A stretch of DNA of 64,000 bases, from the NCBI RefSeq assembly GCF_958298935.1, contig NC_084932.1, positions 22,423,501 to 22,487,500 on the forward strand, in the 5' to 3' direction. The DNA comes from Phragmites australis (taxonomy: Eukaryota > Streptophyta > Magnoliopsida > Poales > Poaceae). Under the pieces are notes generated by a model that did not search any database, was not told where the DNA came from, and was given only the letters and a program-made list of their open reading frames with translations. A program made the position numbers and the translations under genes. This document shows, piece after piece, positions 11,021 through 23,432 of this stretch. The stretch's first letter is position 1. Each line of letters opens with the position of its first letter.

Positions 11021-13043
11021 TGTAGAATCGAGAGTGGCGACTAGAGAAGAAGGGGGGGGGGGTGAATAGGCGGCTCAACAAATTTCTTGGGAAACTGATG
11101 GCCTTCTCCTATTTGATCACCCAACACACCTCTATAAGAGAATCATAATAGAACGCAACACAAATATGTAGCGGAAAAACTACACCTATCTAGAAAGTTT
11201 GGAGACTCCAAAATTCAACAAAAAGTGGGTCTCATGGTCGGAATCGAACAATAGGTTTCACATCAAACCAATCTATGACTCGTCCCCAGACAAAGGTTGA
11301 ATCTTGAGAAAAGATCACTCAAGGATCAAGAGATGAATACTGGGTGAAGAAGATCTTCAAGATGATGGTCTAAAGGTAATAGAATTCAAGATCCTATCAC
11401 AAACGCATGTGTATGTGAATTTTATGCCTTTAGAATCAAGAAGAACAACATCCCAACGTGTTAAAATTCCAGCTTAAAAAGAAAAACAAAAAACACCACC
11501 GAAGAGGAAAAACTTGCACACTAGGCAAGGAAACCAAAAGAGAGAAACTAGAAGAAGGGGAATTCAACCAAATGAAACAAAATAAACTTTATTATTCAAA
11601 GAGGTCAGCCTATTTTAGGCGGATTACAAAGATTTTCCTCTCAACACTCTCACCTATTACACAGGCTAAGCACTCATCCTCATCTCCTTTAAAATTTTAG
11701 TACAATGCTCTCATATGGGTGGCACAAGGGACTCAAATGGCTAGTTCCACCTCTCTCATAGCTCTACCCCTCTATTTATAGGCCCAGACAACTTACCCCC
11801 AAGTTTCCTAGATTTTTCCCATAATACCCTCTCTTGTAGTACACTTCTACCTACCACTGAGGATATTTTGGTTTGGTTTCTTCTCCATTCATCGAACAAC
11901 CTCGGCAACTTGACGACTTGGTTTCACCTCAACATAAGCTTTACAATGATGCCACATACTCCTCTAATCCTCCCACGGTTTTGAGGCCAAACCGCAAAAC
12001 CCTAGCATGCTTCTCAAAGCGTAACTAGCTGCCACTTGCTTCTACCTGAAGCAAGCGCTCTGATGATAATACGTATCCTCCATCTTGCAATCTTGATTGT
12101 CGGTAAGTCTCTCCCGCTCCTGATCCCTAGGGCTACCTTGTCACTTGAACCGGCATCCCCTTCGCTTGACTTTATCAACACACAGTCTTCATCCTTCATT
12201 TCATGCTTTCCTTGACCTTCATGTGTACATCTAGGGTCACTCTTGACTCCGCTCAACCCTCCTTGATCGTCCGACACCAAACACCTGCTTAGCCCCGATC
12301 ACCCACCATCAACTGCCCAGTTGCATCCATCACCTACACACCATGAAATAAGCAAACATATTTCTTCACACTCCAAAACATCTCCAAGTTAGCACAAAAT
12401 CAAAAACTTCAACTCAGAGCAAATCTTGTAGAAAACATGAACACCAAATGTTCCGAGGTGTTCTGTTCCTAAACACCAGATCATCAGATGAGTGTAGCAC
12501 TATTTGTTCCAGGGAATTTTTGCTCTCTGCAAGAAAAGGACTGATCGAAGCTTTCGGTGATCTCATGTCTATCACCGGATAATCCGGTGTGTGCCAATCC
12601 ACCGAACCATCCTTCTACAACTTCTCTGCAACAAAAGGTTCGGTGCATTCTCTGATGTTCACAATCTTAGCACCAGACTATCTAGTGTACGTTACCAAAC
12701 TTGGCGCCAAAAATCTCCTCTCTGCAAAAAATACTCTGGCGCTCTCAAAGTCCATCACCAGACCATCCGGTGTTTTCTTCCATTTCTGCTTCAGCACTAA
12801 AAATGCTCTGGTGCTCACTTCACTGTAACACCGGACTATCCAGTGTGGTAAAAAACCCACACACCCGATGTTCTGGTGAGGCATAATTTCCTGGACTCTG
12901 AAATAGTCTGCTGCAATTCATACTTTGGTTAGCCATAAATAAGAGAACACACACAAGCTCATGCCAACTAAAATTATTTCAAATCCAACGTTGTCAATGA
13001 CTCATCACATGCAAACCAAGGCACATTTCAACTTATTTTCTTA
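11021..13043 (-). repeat. 3' LTR of the complete Copia element
   Basis: Aligns over its length with 19565-21518. It holds a minus-strand TATAAATAGA at 11771-11780 and, in U3, several near-palindromes of the form CACCGGATAATCCGGTG (12573-12589, 12756-12772, 12829-12845). Its inner terminus reads CTTA on the plus strand where the other LTR has CTCA, a terminal mutation. Confidence 0.88.
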
Positions 13044-13056
13044 GTCTTCTCCTTGA
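13044..13056 (-). promoter_or_regulatory. polypurine tract of the Copia element
   Basis: On the minus strand TCAAGGAGAAGAC directly precedes the 3' LTR. Its position and purine bias fit the plus-strand priming site. A second purine run (CAAGGGGGAGCATT, minus strand, near 13247-13260) lies further inside and could be an upstream tract. Confidence 0.55.
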
Positions 13057-14000
13057 TGAGTGTATTGACACTCTCAAAACACAAAGATTTGGGTTTGAAG
13101 AATTGCAGCACATCCAAGTGACCAAAACTTGAGAAAGAGTAAGAACCATGTCACTTGGCATAAGAAAGATTGCAAAAGGTCGAAGAGAGGCAAAGACAAG
13201 CCACAAACCTCAAAAGGGTAAGAAAAACTTAAGGACTCAAAAAACAAATGCTCCCCCTTGATTAATGCACATTTTTCATTTTTCTTTGAGGTTTGTTGCA
13301 AATATTCTCATTTCTCTCCCTTTTAAGCATATTTATGCATATTCCCATCTTTGTGCATATGCTCTCCCCCTATGGCAATGCACAGGGCTCTGGAATGAGC
13401 TTTTACAAGTATACCATAAAGTATTTGCGAGAGCTAGAAATGTCAAAGGGCTTCGGAGGGTAGAACGTAGAGCTCATAATCGCATAGAGGCTCAAAAAGA
13501 GACAGTGACATAAGAGTATAAAGCTTGACAAGCTAAACCCGAAGAATTGGTTGGCGCATTTAATTTCACATAGCCGAATCATTTCCAAAGTGACCACCAC
13601 ATAAGCATCCACTCGTGTCGAGGCAATAAAAGCATTAAGAACTAGCCAGTTTCAACCTCAAACTAGGCAAATAAGTGTTCATGACAGTAGGCTTTGCAAA
13701 CGCTCACATATGAAACCAAGACTTAGGTTGATCAAGTGATTAAAAAGAATTTAACAGGTAGGCACATTTATTTGAATTTTATTTTATCCTCAAGTTACCT
13801 CTTATCTAAGCAAAGTGTCACGTGACTGGGTACGGCAAACACCTTGAGGCTTTAAGACAACCGTATTGGATCACGTTTTAGCACAAGAGACTTGATTTTT
13901 TATGATTATTCAATTCACACAAGTTATTAAGATGGTCACAAGATCAAGTAGTGCCTTTGTGACACAAGAAACATATGTTCCCCCAAGGTTCTATCACGAG

Positions 14001-14571
14001 CTAAACATTTAACAAAGACAGAAAACATAGTGCAATGTCTCTCAAATCCATTGTCTTCTCATTGTGGTCTCTTAGAAAGTAGAATCTCACATCTATGTAT
14101 TTGGTTCTAGAGTGTTGAATTGGATTGTTGGCTAAGCTTATGGCACTGATGTTATCACACAAAAGTGGCACACTCTTGAAATTCAACCCAAAACCCCTCA
14201 AAGTAGCAACCATCCATAAAATCCATGAGGAACAGCTAGTAGCAGCTACATATTCAGTTTTAGCAGTAGACTACGCAATACTAGACTGTTTGTGAGAAGA
14301 CCAACATACAAGAGAAATACCTAAGAAGTGAGGTACTTTTCCTGTCAATTCTACAACTAACAAAATTTGCAACCGAAAAACCTCAAAGAGAAAGTGAAGA
14401 GGAAGTAGAAAACCAAAACCCATACTCAAGAGTGTGCTTGAGGTACCTTAGAATGCGTTTCACTGCTTGGCGGTGAGACATCCTCAATGAAGCCTGGAAG
14501 TGAGCACACAAGCAAAAGGCAAAGTGGATGTCGAGTCTTGTCACCATCAAGTACAGGAGAGAGTCGATCAT
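14001..14571 (-). pseudogene. Copia reverse transcriptase C-terminus and RNase H
   Basis: RNase H degrades the RNA strand of the RNA:DNA hybrid. The piece at 14571-14383 contains SLLYLMVTRLDIHFA and RILRYLKHTLEYG, the conserved connection region of Copia pol. The piece at 14213-14001 contains VPLLCDNISAISLANNP and HSRTKYIDVRFYFLRD, the RNase H core with the DN and IDVR/HFLRD motifs. The two pieces are in different frames with stops between them (about 14214-14382). A sister copy of the second piece flanks the element at both ends. Confidence 0.88.
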
Positions 14572-14719
14572 GCTCTTGTACTCTTACTGGTCCACCTCCT
14601 CACCATCTTCATCTGGATTAAGCACGGTCAAGGTAGCGATTAGTGTCGCCAAGGGTTTCACATCACTTATGTCGAACTTCTTCAGCAAGTCCTTAGTGTA
14701 CTAAGTCCGGTGGACGCAT

Positions 14720-15260
14720 GTACCTTGCTTGCATTACTTTATTTGCAGCCTAAGGAAGAAGTTGAGCTCACCCATTATCGACATCTCGAACTCCCTGCTC
14801 ATAGTTTCTCCAAACTTGGCCATAAGTGCATGAAAAGAGCCACAAAAAATGATATCATCCATATATATCTGAACAAGTAAGAAATCATTGCGATTTCTGA
14901 GAGTGAACGAGTTTTATCAGCTAACCCCACTACATACCCATACTCTAGCAAGAAAGACCTAAGCCTATTATACCAAACTCTAGGTATCTGCTTAAGCCCA
15001 TACAAAACCTTTCTAAGCTTGTAAACTCTATGTAGGTATTTGGGGTGCTCAAAACCTAAGGGTTGCCTAACATAGACCTCTTCTTGAATGAAACCATTTG
15101 GGAAATCACTCTTGACATCCATTTGATACAACTTGAAACCCTTGGATGCCACAAATGCAAGAAGGATCTTAATGGCTTCTATCCTAGCTACGGGTGCAAA
15201 GGTCTCTCCAAATTATATCCCCTCAACCCAAGTGAAACCCTGAACCACTAGTATAACCTT
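14720..15260 (-). pseudogene. Copia reverse transcriptase, frameshifted
   Basis: [20 protein letters not shown] and [14 protein letters not shown] are the classic Copia polymerase palm motifs (usual forms MDVKTAFLNG and YGLKQAPR). After about residue 85 the open frame leaves the conserved sequence. The catalytic motif is present in another frame as [18 protein letters not shown] near 14820-14870, so there is a frameshift before YMDD. The DVK aspartate and both Asp of YMDD survive at DNA level. The upstream linker (15260-15930) has no intact frame. Confidence 0.88.
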
Positions 15261-15940
15261 GTTTCTTATTACAGATCTACCCTCCCCTGTTTGTTTTTGA
15301 AAACTCGTTTGGTTTCTATGGTGTGACAGGGGGTGGATCTACGAGGACCCAAACTTGGTTTCTCTCAAAGTTTTCAAGCTGTTCATGCATGGCATTGACT
15401 CAACTCGAATCAGATAAAGCATGTCCAATATCATGGGGCTCAAAAGAAGCAACGAATGTAGAATCAGTAAAATGAGCATGAGAAACAGATTTGGACATTG
15501 TTACCCTCATTGATGTCACCGATCATCGTCTGTGGAGGGTGTCGCCATTGAAGGTGTTGAGGGGCCTCACTATTAGTGTACCTCCCCCTCAAACACTGCT
15601 AGCAGACTTGAAAGCAGCTGAAATGGATGTAGAAGTTATAGGACCCTCTGCTGGAGTAGAAGAAGTAGGAACCAGCTTTGGAGCAGGTGTGGTCGAGGGA
15701 AGTAGTGGATCATCCTCGTTATCACCAAGAGCTGGAAGGTTCGCATCTTTAAAGATGCTTTCACTCATCTCATGATCACCAACACACTCAAGGAAAGAAC
15801 TAGCATAGGGGGTTGACTCATTAAAAGTCACATCATAGGATTCTATGATGGCGTTAGTGTCAAGATTGTAAACACTGTAAGCATGACTATGAAGAGAATA
15901 CCCCAGAAAAATGTCATCGAAAGAACGCGACTTGAACTTT

Positions 15941-16705
15941 TCAATATTGCCACGCTTTAGGATGAATCATAGACACAAAAAAAACTCTCAAATACGAAAC
16001 ATTCAGCTTCCTCCCAAAGCACAACTCATAAGAAGTCAAATTCAAGATCGAGTGCAAGAAAATCCGATTTGAGATATAGTACGATGTGCTAATAGCCTTA
16101 GCCCAAGACTTTCTAGGAATCCTATGCTCATCGAGCATCATCCTAGCCATGTCAACCAAAGTCTTGCTATTTCTTTCAGCCACGCCATTCTGCCGAGGAA
16201 TGTGTGAGGCAGAAAACTGATGCTCAATGCCCATCTCAAGATAGAAAGCATCAAAGCGATAGTTCTTGAACTCGGTGCCATTACCACTACGAATTACTTT
16301 CAATGCACCAGTGAGTTCCTTGAACAATCTTAAAGCTAATCTCCAAAAGTGTGAGAACACTTCATCCTATCTCACAAAAAAGAAGACCCAAGAGTAGCAA
16401 GAGAAATCATCAACAATAACAAGAATATACAACTTTTCACCCGCTGAATGAACCCGAGAAAGACCAGCAGTGCTCATATGGAGAAGTTCTCTCAATCGTT
16501 CAGTCATCTCCAAATTGACTGGTGGGTGGGAGGCAACAACCATCTTGCCATGCCGGCAAAGAGCACAAACAAGATTCTTCTCAAACTTGAACTTGAGAAA
16601 TCCTCGGATCAAGCCTAGGGCACTCAATCGAGTAAGAAAATCAAATCTCATGTGCCCTAGTCTCGTATGCCACATCCAGAGCTTAGAAGAAGGTTGAGGA
16701 ATCAA
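15941..16705 (-). pseudogene. Copia integrase with substituted catalytic Asp
   Basis: The part at 16705-16367 carries the HHCC zinc module (WHTRLGHMRFDFL, then CALCRHGK) and the first catalytic Asp in VIVDDFSCYSWVFF. The part at 16360-15941, in another frame, carries VIRSGNGTEFKN and QNGVAERNSKTLVDMARMML, the latter with the catalytic Glu. The second catalytic residue is expected in SDNG, but the sequence reads SGNG, an Asp-to-Gly change. This would inactivate strand transfer even without the frameshift. FGRKLNVSYLRVF marks the C-terminal end of the core. Confidence 0.9.
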
Positions 16706-19502
16706 ACAACAAGAAGAACCAAGAGACTCAGAAAAATTAGCTCCAAAAACTCTCCCAACTCAAGTAATATTGCAAATCAAAGCGCTAGAAGAATCGAGAA
16801 CTCGAGAAATATCGCGTTTGAAATGCACTTTCAAGTCCTCATCTAACAACTGAGATACAGAGAGAAGGTTGTATCACAGATGCTCCACCAAAGCTACATC
16901 CTTGAGAGTAAAACTCTCATTTACCCTTACCATACCTTTATCTTTCACACTTCCTTTCTGATCATCTCTGAATGTGATGTACTCGTATCGCTTCATAGGA
17001 GTGAGGCTGGAGAACCATGATGAATCTCTGGTCATGTGGCACGAACAACCGGAGTCAATGAGCCACTTATTCTCTAGGCCTCTGCCTACATATGAGAAGA
17101 ACTATAGGTGGATGACTTAGTACTTGGGTTAGTCAAAAATCTCTTGGGAATCCAATACTGGGTCATATGCCCTGAAGTGGTAAAAACATGTGCAGTTAAA
17201 ATAGGTCTAGTACGCTGAGGGCGAGTACCACGATGAGGAAAATATGGTCTGCCAAAGCGCTGGGACTCAAAGCCTCTTTCACGTGGACCAAAACCATATG
17301 AGTCATAGCAAAATTCACGCTGGTCAACACCTATAGGAAGAGACTGGAAAGTGCTAGGGACTCATGAGTGGAAGCGAGGAAAATGCTCATGTACACCAAT
17401 AGAGGGGTAGTACATATCCCTAGTGCTTCACTCTTACTCACGCCGCTCATCTCTCCTACGGCGAAAGCAAAACCCAACCAAGTGACCCTCTCTCTGGCAG
17501 TAGGTGTAGTGGTAGTGTCTCTCAGGAACTCATATGATGATCACTTGGGGCTCTCTCATTTTAGGCTATGGAGCTATCTTGGTTTGTGGTGCGGGTTTAT
17601 TCTTTGTGGGTTGAGGAATGAGTTTCTTGATGAGTTGTGGTGTGACACTGGTTTTGGACTTCTTAGCTTCTTAGGTAGTAAGTGTGGTGAATATAGTCTT
17701 ACTCTCACCATTGTAAGCCCACCCTCTCAAAAACCAACCCAAGAGCCAAACCCGCCTTGTGAGTATACATCTTGGTCATAGCCAAGATCAAATTTATTTT
17801 CCCTTCTCCCTCTGAGCACTTCTCCACCAGAGAAAGGAGGTACTCACTTTTAGTCAAAAGCTTTTGAACTTGCTCTTTAACCCAGTTGAGTTTGTCTTGA
17901 AAGATGGTGTAGGTGGAACAATTTGACTACACATCCTTAGAACTCCCAGCACTCTCTAATCTAGACTCTACCTCCTTCAGGCACTTGTCTTTCAGTTCAA
18001 CTTTGTAAGCAAAGAGCAATTCTTACAAGAATCTAAGAGAGTAGACCTAGACTCCTCCTTAAGGAGCTTCTTCTCGGCACTCTCAAGCCGACTGGTGACT
18101 TGAGCGTGCACATTACGAAGCTCGACAAGTTCAGCCATGATAATCGGACAACTCTCACACTCCTCAACATCAAGTCTAGACCTAAGTAATGTAAGTTCAG
18201 TAGAGACAGACTCATACTTAGGTCTAAGATCCTTCAACTGACACATAACTTTCTTAAGTAACATATCTTGGATAATGAGAGCATCATTCAAGGTATCGAC
18301 TTAGATGACAAGTCGGTCGTAGGAAGGCAGTACCTCGAAAGGATCCATCTCGAGGTCGCTGTCATCGTAGTTGTCGTCCACTATGAAGCAGAGGCCGGTG
18401 AAGTCCTTGGCCTTCTTCTTGTTATTTGCTTGTGGTTCATCCTCCTCCGATCTCTCCTCCTCGCTAAAAGAGGTGTCAATGTCGCTGAGAGTTGCCACGA
18501 ACGCCCTATAAGCCGTCTTGGACACCTTCTTGGCCATCTTATCGAGGATCTTATTGAAGAATGGTTTTTTGTTCTTCTTCTTGTGTTTGTTGTAGTTGTG
18601 GTCATCATCCTCCCTCTTCTTGAGCTTGGGGTTGTCTGCCTTGAAGTGGGTAGTGTCACCATACTCAAAGCTGGCATGAGACCCACCCCTCCTCTGGTCT
18701 CGGTGATTGTTGTAGAAGCGGGTGAACGTTTTCATAATTAGTGTAAGGTCATCATCATTCAGCGTGTCCACCTGCTCCTCTATGAAAAAAAACCAAGGAA
18801 GACAAAGCAAATACACTCAATGAAGTGTTAGCACAAGAAAAGCCGGCTATAGACTAATTGCCACCATTAGGTTTGAAAACCAACACCATGTTCTGAGACA
18901 TGAGATTTCAAAGACCGATCCGAGCCACCTTGGCTATCTAGGTGGACTTGAGCTTCTTAAAGAGCTCATCATAAGTCAACATGTCATAACATGGAGACTC
19001 TTCAATGCTCGAGATCTTCACTTCCCATATGCTACAGTCAAGAGTATAGAGAAGATTGATCACTCTCTCATGTTCAGAATAGGGAAAACATCAGTTGATC
19101 AAAGATTGCTGACAATCCCATCAAAGCGAGCAAACATCGCATCCAAAGACTCTCCTAGGCCTTGCACAAATATTTAGTATTCTTGGTTGTATGTGCTTTG
19201 GTGTTTGGCTTTAATCTGATTAGTGCATTCAGAGTATTCCAGATCTCCCGGACAATACAGAGGTGTTGTACCCTGTCAAGCTTATTCCATCTCAGGCTAG
19301 TAACAAAATATTTCTGACCTTGTTGTTGGCCTCACACCGTTCAATTTGAACCTGAGTCGTGCGAGTATTAGGGATCTCGTAGTTGGAATCAACTACTTCT
19401 CATATTACACTTTCTTGTCTTACAAGATAAGCCTCCATGTGTACCTTCTAGTACGAAAAATCATGACCATCAAATAGTAGAATCTTCCCACTTCTCTCCA
19501 TG
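16706..19502 (-). pseudogene. Copia gag and protease region, degenerate
   Basis: Gag forms the particle and binds RNA. The minus-strand ATG at 19502 opens MERSGKILLFDGHDFSY, then a stop where the conserved Trp of the gag N-terminal domain belongs, then KVHMEAYL. Lys/Arg- and Asp/Glu-rich segments follow at 18816-18301 and a possible coiled segment at 18291-17992 (VTSRLESAEKKLLKEES). A zinc knuckle at about 17455-17510 reads YTYCQREGHLVGFC; the first Cys of CX2CX4HX4C is Tyr. Several stops interrupt the gene. An aspartic protease is not clearly readable between about 16.7 and 17.2 kb, although that is where it should lie. Confidence 0.75.
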
Positions 19503-19549
19503 TCACCTACGGATCACAAAACCGGTTAAGGTCAACAAGTGATCAAAAT

Positions 19550-19562
19550 AGCTATAATACCA
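19550..19562 (-). promoter_or_regulatory. primer-binding site of the Copia element
   Basis: On the minus strand TGGTATTATAGCT follows the 5' LTR end (TACA) after two bases. It resembles TGGTATCAGAGC, the complement of the initiator Met tRNA 3' end that most plant Copia elements use, with substitutions. Confidence 0.75.
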
Positions 19563-19564
19563 AT

Positions 19565-21518
19565 TGTAGGATCGAGAGTGACGACTAGAGGGAGGTGAAT
19601 AGGCGCCTCAACAAATATTTTTTTGCAAAATTGATGACCTTCTCCTATTTGATCACCCAACACACCTCTACAAGAGAATCAAAACAGAACGCAACACAAA
19701 TACACAATGGAAAAACTACACCTACCCAGAACAGAACAAAAAATAGGTCTCATGGTTGGAATCGAACACTAGGTTTAACATCAAACCAATCCATGACTCA
19801 TCCCCATACAAAAGTTGAATCTTGAGAAAAAGATCACTCAAGGATCAAGAGATGAACATCGGGAGAAGAAGATCTTCAAGATGATGGTCTAAAGGTAAGG
19901 GAATTTAAGACCCTATCACATATGCATGTGTATGTGAATTTTATGCCTTTAGCATCAAGAGGAACAACCTCCCAAGGTGTTAAAATTCCAGCTCAAAAAG
20001 AAAAACAAAAAACAACACCGAAGAGGAAAAACTTGCACACTAGGCAAGGGAACCAAGAGAGGGAAACTAGAAGGAGTGGAATTCAAGCATATGAAACAAA
20101 ATAAACTTCCTTACTCAAAGTGGTCAGCCCTATTTTAGACGTATTACAAAGATTTTCCTCTTAAAACTCTTACCTATTACATAGGCTAAGCACTTATCCT
20201 CCTCTCCTTTAAAACCCTAGCACAATACTCTCATATGGGTGACACAATAGACTCAAATGGCTAGTTCCACCTTTCCCATAGTCCTACCCCTCTATTTATA
20301 GGCCTAAAAAACTTGAGCCCCAAGTTTTCTAGCTTTTTCCCAAAATACTCCTCTCTTATAGTATATTCATAGCTACCACCGAGGGTATTTTGGTCTAGTT
20401 TCTTCTCCACTCATCGGACGGTCTCGGCACCTTCACGACTTGGCTTCACCTCAACGCAAGATTTACAATGATACCACATACTCCTCTAGTCCTTCCAAGG
20501 TTTTGAGGCCAAACCGTGAAACCCTAGCATGCTTCTCAAAGTGAGACTAGCCGCCACTTGCTTCCACTTGAAGCAAGCGCTTTGATGATGACGCATGTCC
20601 TCCATCTTGTGATCTTAATCGCCGGCAAGTCTCTTCCACTCTTGATCCCTCTGGTCACCTTGTCATTTACACCGGTATCTCCTTCGCTTGACTTTATCAA
20701 CACACCATCTTCATCTTTCATTTCATACTTTGCTTGACCTTCATGTGTATAATTAGGATCACCCTTGACTCCACTTGGCTCACATTGATCATCTGGCACT
20801 AAGCACGCACTTAGCCCCGATCACCCACCGTCGACCGCCAAGTTGCATCTATCACCTACACACCATGAAATAAGAGAACACATTTCTTCGCACTCCAAAC
20901 ATCTCCAGGTTAGCACAAAATCAAAAACTTCAACTCAGAGCACATCCTGCAGAAAACGTGAACACCAGATGTGCTGGCCTAAACACCGGACCATCTGGTG
21001 AGTGTAGCCCTATCTGTTCTAGGAAAATTGTGCTCTTTGCAAGAAACGGTTCAGTTTTCTGACGTGTGCCAATACACTGAACAACCCTTCTGCAACCTCT
21101 TTGCAACAAAAGGTCCGGTGCATTCTCTGGTGTTCACAATCTCAGCACCGGACTACCCGACGTACATAATCAAACTTGGTGCCAAAAATCTCCTCTTTGT
21201 AGAAAATACTCCAGTGCTCTCAAAGTCCATCACCGGGCAATTCGGTGTTTGCTTCCATTTCTGCTTCAGCACTGAAAATGCTACGGTGCTCACTTCACCA
21301 TAACACTGAACTATCTGGTATGGTCAAAAACTTACACACCAGATGTTCCAGTGAGGCATAATTTTCTAAACTCTGAAACCGTCTGCTCTAATTCAAACTT
21401 TGGTTAGCCATAAATAAGATCACACAGACAAGCTCATGCCAACAAAAATCATTTCAAATCCAACGTTGTCAGTGGCTCATCACATGCAAACCAAGGTACA
21501 TTTCAACTTGGTTTCTCA
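19565..21518 (-). repeat. 5' LTR of the complete Copia element
   Basis: Pairs with 11021-13043. The TATA box TATAAATAGA is conserved at 20291-20300 on the minus strand, about 725 bp upstream of the LTR end. The CACCGGACCATCTGGTG-type near-palindromes recur (for example near 20983 and 21147) but are more eroded than in the other LTR. Confidence 0.88.
20291..20300 (-). promoter_or_regulatory. TATA box of the 5' LTR
   Basis: TATAAATAGA on the minus strand, conserved at the equivalent position (11771-11780) of the 3' LTR. Conservation in both copies supports its role as the element promoter. Confidence 0.6.
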
Positions 21519-21607
21519 CATTGGTATTGTCACATATGAGTGGAACACTCTTGAAGTTTAACCCAAAGTCTCTCAAAGTAGTAACCATATATAAAATCTG
21601 ATATGAA
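21519..21607 (-). pseudogene. sister Copia RNase H fragment, right half
   Basis: The bases around GAGTGGAACACTCTTGAAG and CTCAAAGTAGTAACCAT match 14135-14225 of the complete element (RNase H, minus strand). They continue the sequence interrupted at 11020. Homology ends at about 21607, where CGAAGGGTAAA-rich sequence starts. Confidence 0.8.
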
Positions 21608-23284
21608 AAATATAACACATATGAAGGGTGGATGTGTCGTCACACCAAAAAATTAAAATTCTCAAGTGAAGGGTAAGAACCTTATACAAAGGGCAAAAAC
21701 CTACCAGCGAGAATGAATTGCCCCTTAAGCGGAGCATAAAAACTTGCATATACTTGCGAAGGGTAAAACAAGTACTTCGACTAGTTTAAGCCATGCAGAC
21801 GCACAGAAGGTGAATACTTCAGTATTCGCGCAAAAAATACGCGCTTCGATGTGAATGCAACGGGAACGCGTGAAAAATAAATGCTTCGACATACAAGCGA
21901 TGGGTAAATGCAATGCATGCATGTGGAGATAAATATTTTGATAAGGAGCTCTCGTTCGTTTATTCATTCGCGCGAAGGTTATATCTTGCACTTGGAGAAA
22001 CAAATCCCCTTATGCGAAGGGAGTAGTGTGTTCCAGCGTGCATGTAAAGCAAGCACACGAAGGGTAAACACATTTGAGAAACTCATTCGATGCCTATGTA
22101 ACACACATGTGCGCGTGTAAAAGTAAATGCTTCGGCCAGCACAAGGAAAATAAACATTCTGGCATGCAGATACAATGCATGTATCAGGCGCTGCCACGCC
22201 AGTATAGGTACGCACAAGTGTGACCGAAGGGCATGCAGAGGGCTCCATATTCTATTAACTCAGTGTAAACGCTACGAGCAGCCTAGCATTTTAACCGTGG
22301 CGGGCTACAGAATAGTTGATCTAGGACCATGTTAAAGCCGGATGTCAGTGACCAGCATACGCTATTCTATTCAGAAAGTAAATCATCTACTACAACTAGA
22401 AGCAAATAGCTGCTAACCAGGCTGCTAAGGTCAGTCTCAGCACAAGAAGCAGGCATCAAACTGTTGCGAGCAACTATAAGATGCCAAAGCTGATTTTTAA
22501 ACGTTAATTGCAACTCCCAGGAATTAAGTCCAAAAGGAATAACAGGCCTCTACAAGGCATAAAATGAAAAGCATTCCGACGGCAACACAGCACCCCGCTG
22601 CTGGTACGCCCCGGGCTCGAATCCTGGCTGGAACACTCATTTTTGCGAATTTAGCAAAAAAAACTGGGTGGAATGATGCATGGGTTTACCTCACAGGCTG
22701 TGTGCCCTTCGCCAGCCGTTGGAATTGAGCCGTGCCCTTCGCCAGCTGAAGCCCGACTTGGCATTTACATGTCGAAGGGTAAACGGGCGTTGCCAGCCGA
22801 AGGCTAGGTGGCCCATCGCACCGAAGTCATGGCCTTCATGCGGAAGCTAGCCGGATGGGCTTCATTGGCCAGTCTGGCTGGGCCCTTCCCCAGCCCAGCT
22901 GAGCGAATCCCGTCGCGAGCCTGTGTCTTCGCCAGTCGAGGGTCTTCCCGCGCCAGTCTAGTGCATCTGTTCGGGAGCCGAAGTCTGGCGCCAGTCGAGG
23001 GCCTTCCCACGCTAGTCGTGCATCTGTTCGGTAGCCGAGCGTAACACCGGGTGAAGCACGCCTGATATTCACGTGAAGCAAGGTTGTTTAAGACAGGACA
23101 AAGGTGGAATAGATAATCAAGTCTAACGGCGAAGATAATCTTTTTCTTTAAAGGTTGATGAAGGGTTTCTTTTCCCCGACGAAAGGTTGACGAAGTCTTT
23201 TTCACCGACAAAGACTTAACGTCCTTTTCGCCGACAAAGACTTGACAAAAGATTGTTTTTAATATGAAGACCTTCTCTTGACGA

Positions 23285-23432
23285 AAGGTGCCTCCTATAC
23301 GAAGGCCTCCTCTTGTATGAAGGGTGGCTCTGGTACAAAGGGTGTCTCTTGTATGAAGGGTGCCTTTTGTATGAAGGGTGCCTTTTGTATGAAGGGTGCC
23401 TCTTGTACGAAGGGTGGCTTTGGTACAAAGGG
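23285..23432 (-). repeat. 18-21 bp minisatellite GTATGAAGGGTGCCTCTT
   Basis: About seven to eight tandem copies of (T)GTAYGAAGGGTGCCTCTT with a TGGCTCTGGTACAAAGGG variant at both ends. The unit length is mostly a multiple of three, which keeps frames open on both strands (minus strand: repeated HPSYKR or GTLHTK). Confidence 0.85.

Larger units (their letters stand above)
11021..21518 (-). mobile_element. complete nested Copia LTR retrotransposon (non-functional)
   Basis: The element is about 10.5 kb and lies on the minus strand. Its LTRs are 11021-13043 (3' LTR) and 19565-21518 (5' LTR). The 5' LTR starts TGAGAAACC and ends GATCCTACA when read on the minus strand. A primer-binding site adjoins the 5' LTR and a purine tract adjoins the 3' LTR. 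Order on the minus strand is 5' LTR, gag, integrase, reverse transcriptase, RNase H, purine tract, 3' LTR, which is the Copia (Pseudoviridae-type) order. Both ends sit inside RNase H sequence of a sister copy. The expected 5-bp target duplication is not clean (GGCAC on the left, CTCAC/TCACA on the right). The LTRs have clearly diverged by many substitutions and small indels, so the insertion is not recent. Confidence 0.9.

Noticed and set aside
18381..18741. Open frames opposite to and beside the Copia gag frame
   Set aside because: Shadows of the Lys/Asp-rich gag coding strand at 18301-18816.
22590..22625. GGGCTCGAATCCTGGCTGG resembling a tRNA T-arm or Pol III B box
   Set aside because: No A box, anticodon arm or acceptor stem could be placed at tRNA spacing; most likely chance or a very old SINE scrap.
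23285..23432. CRISPR-like direct repeats
   Set aside because: Units are contiguous without unique spacers, and the context is a plant retroelement.
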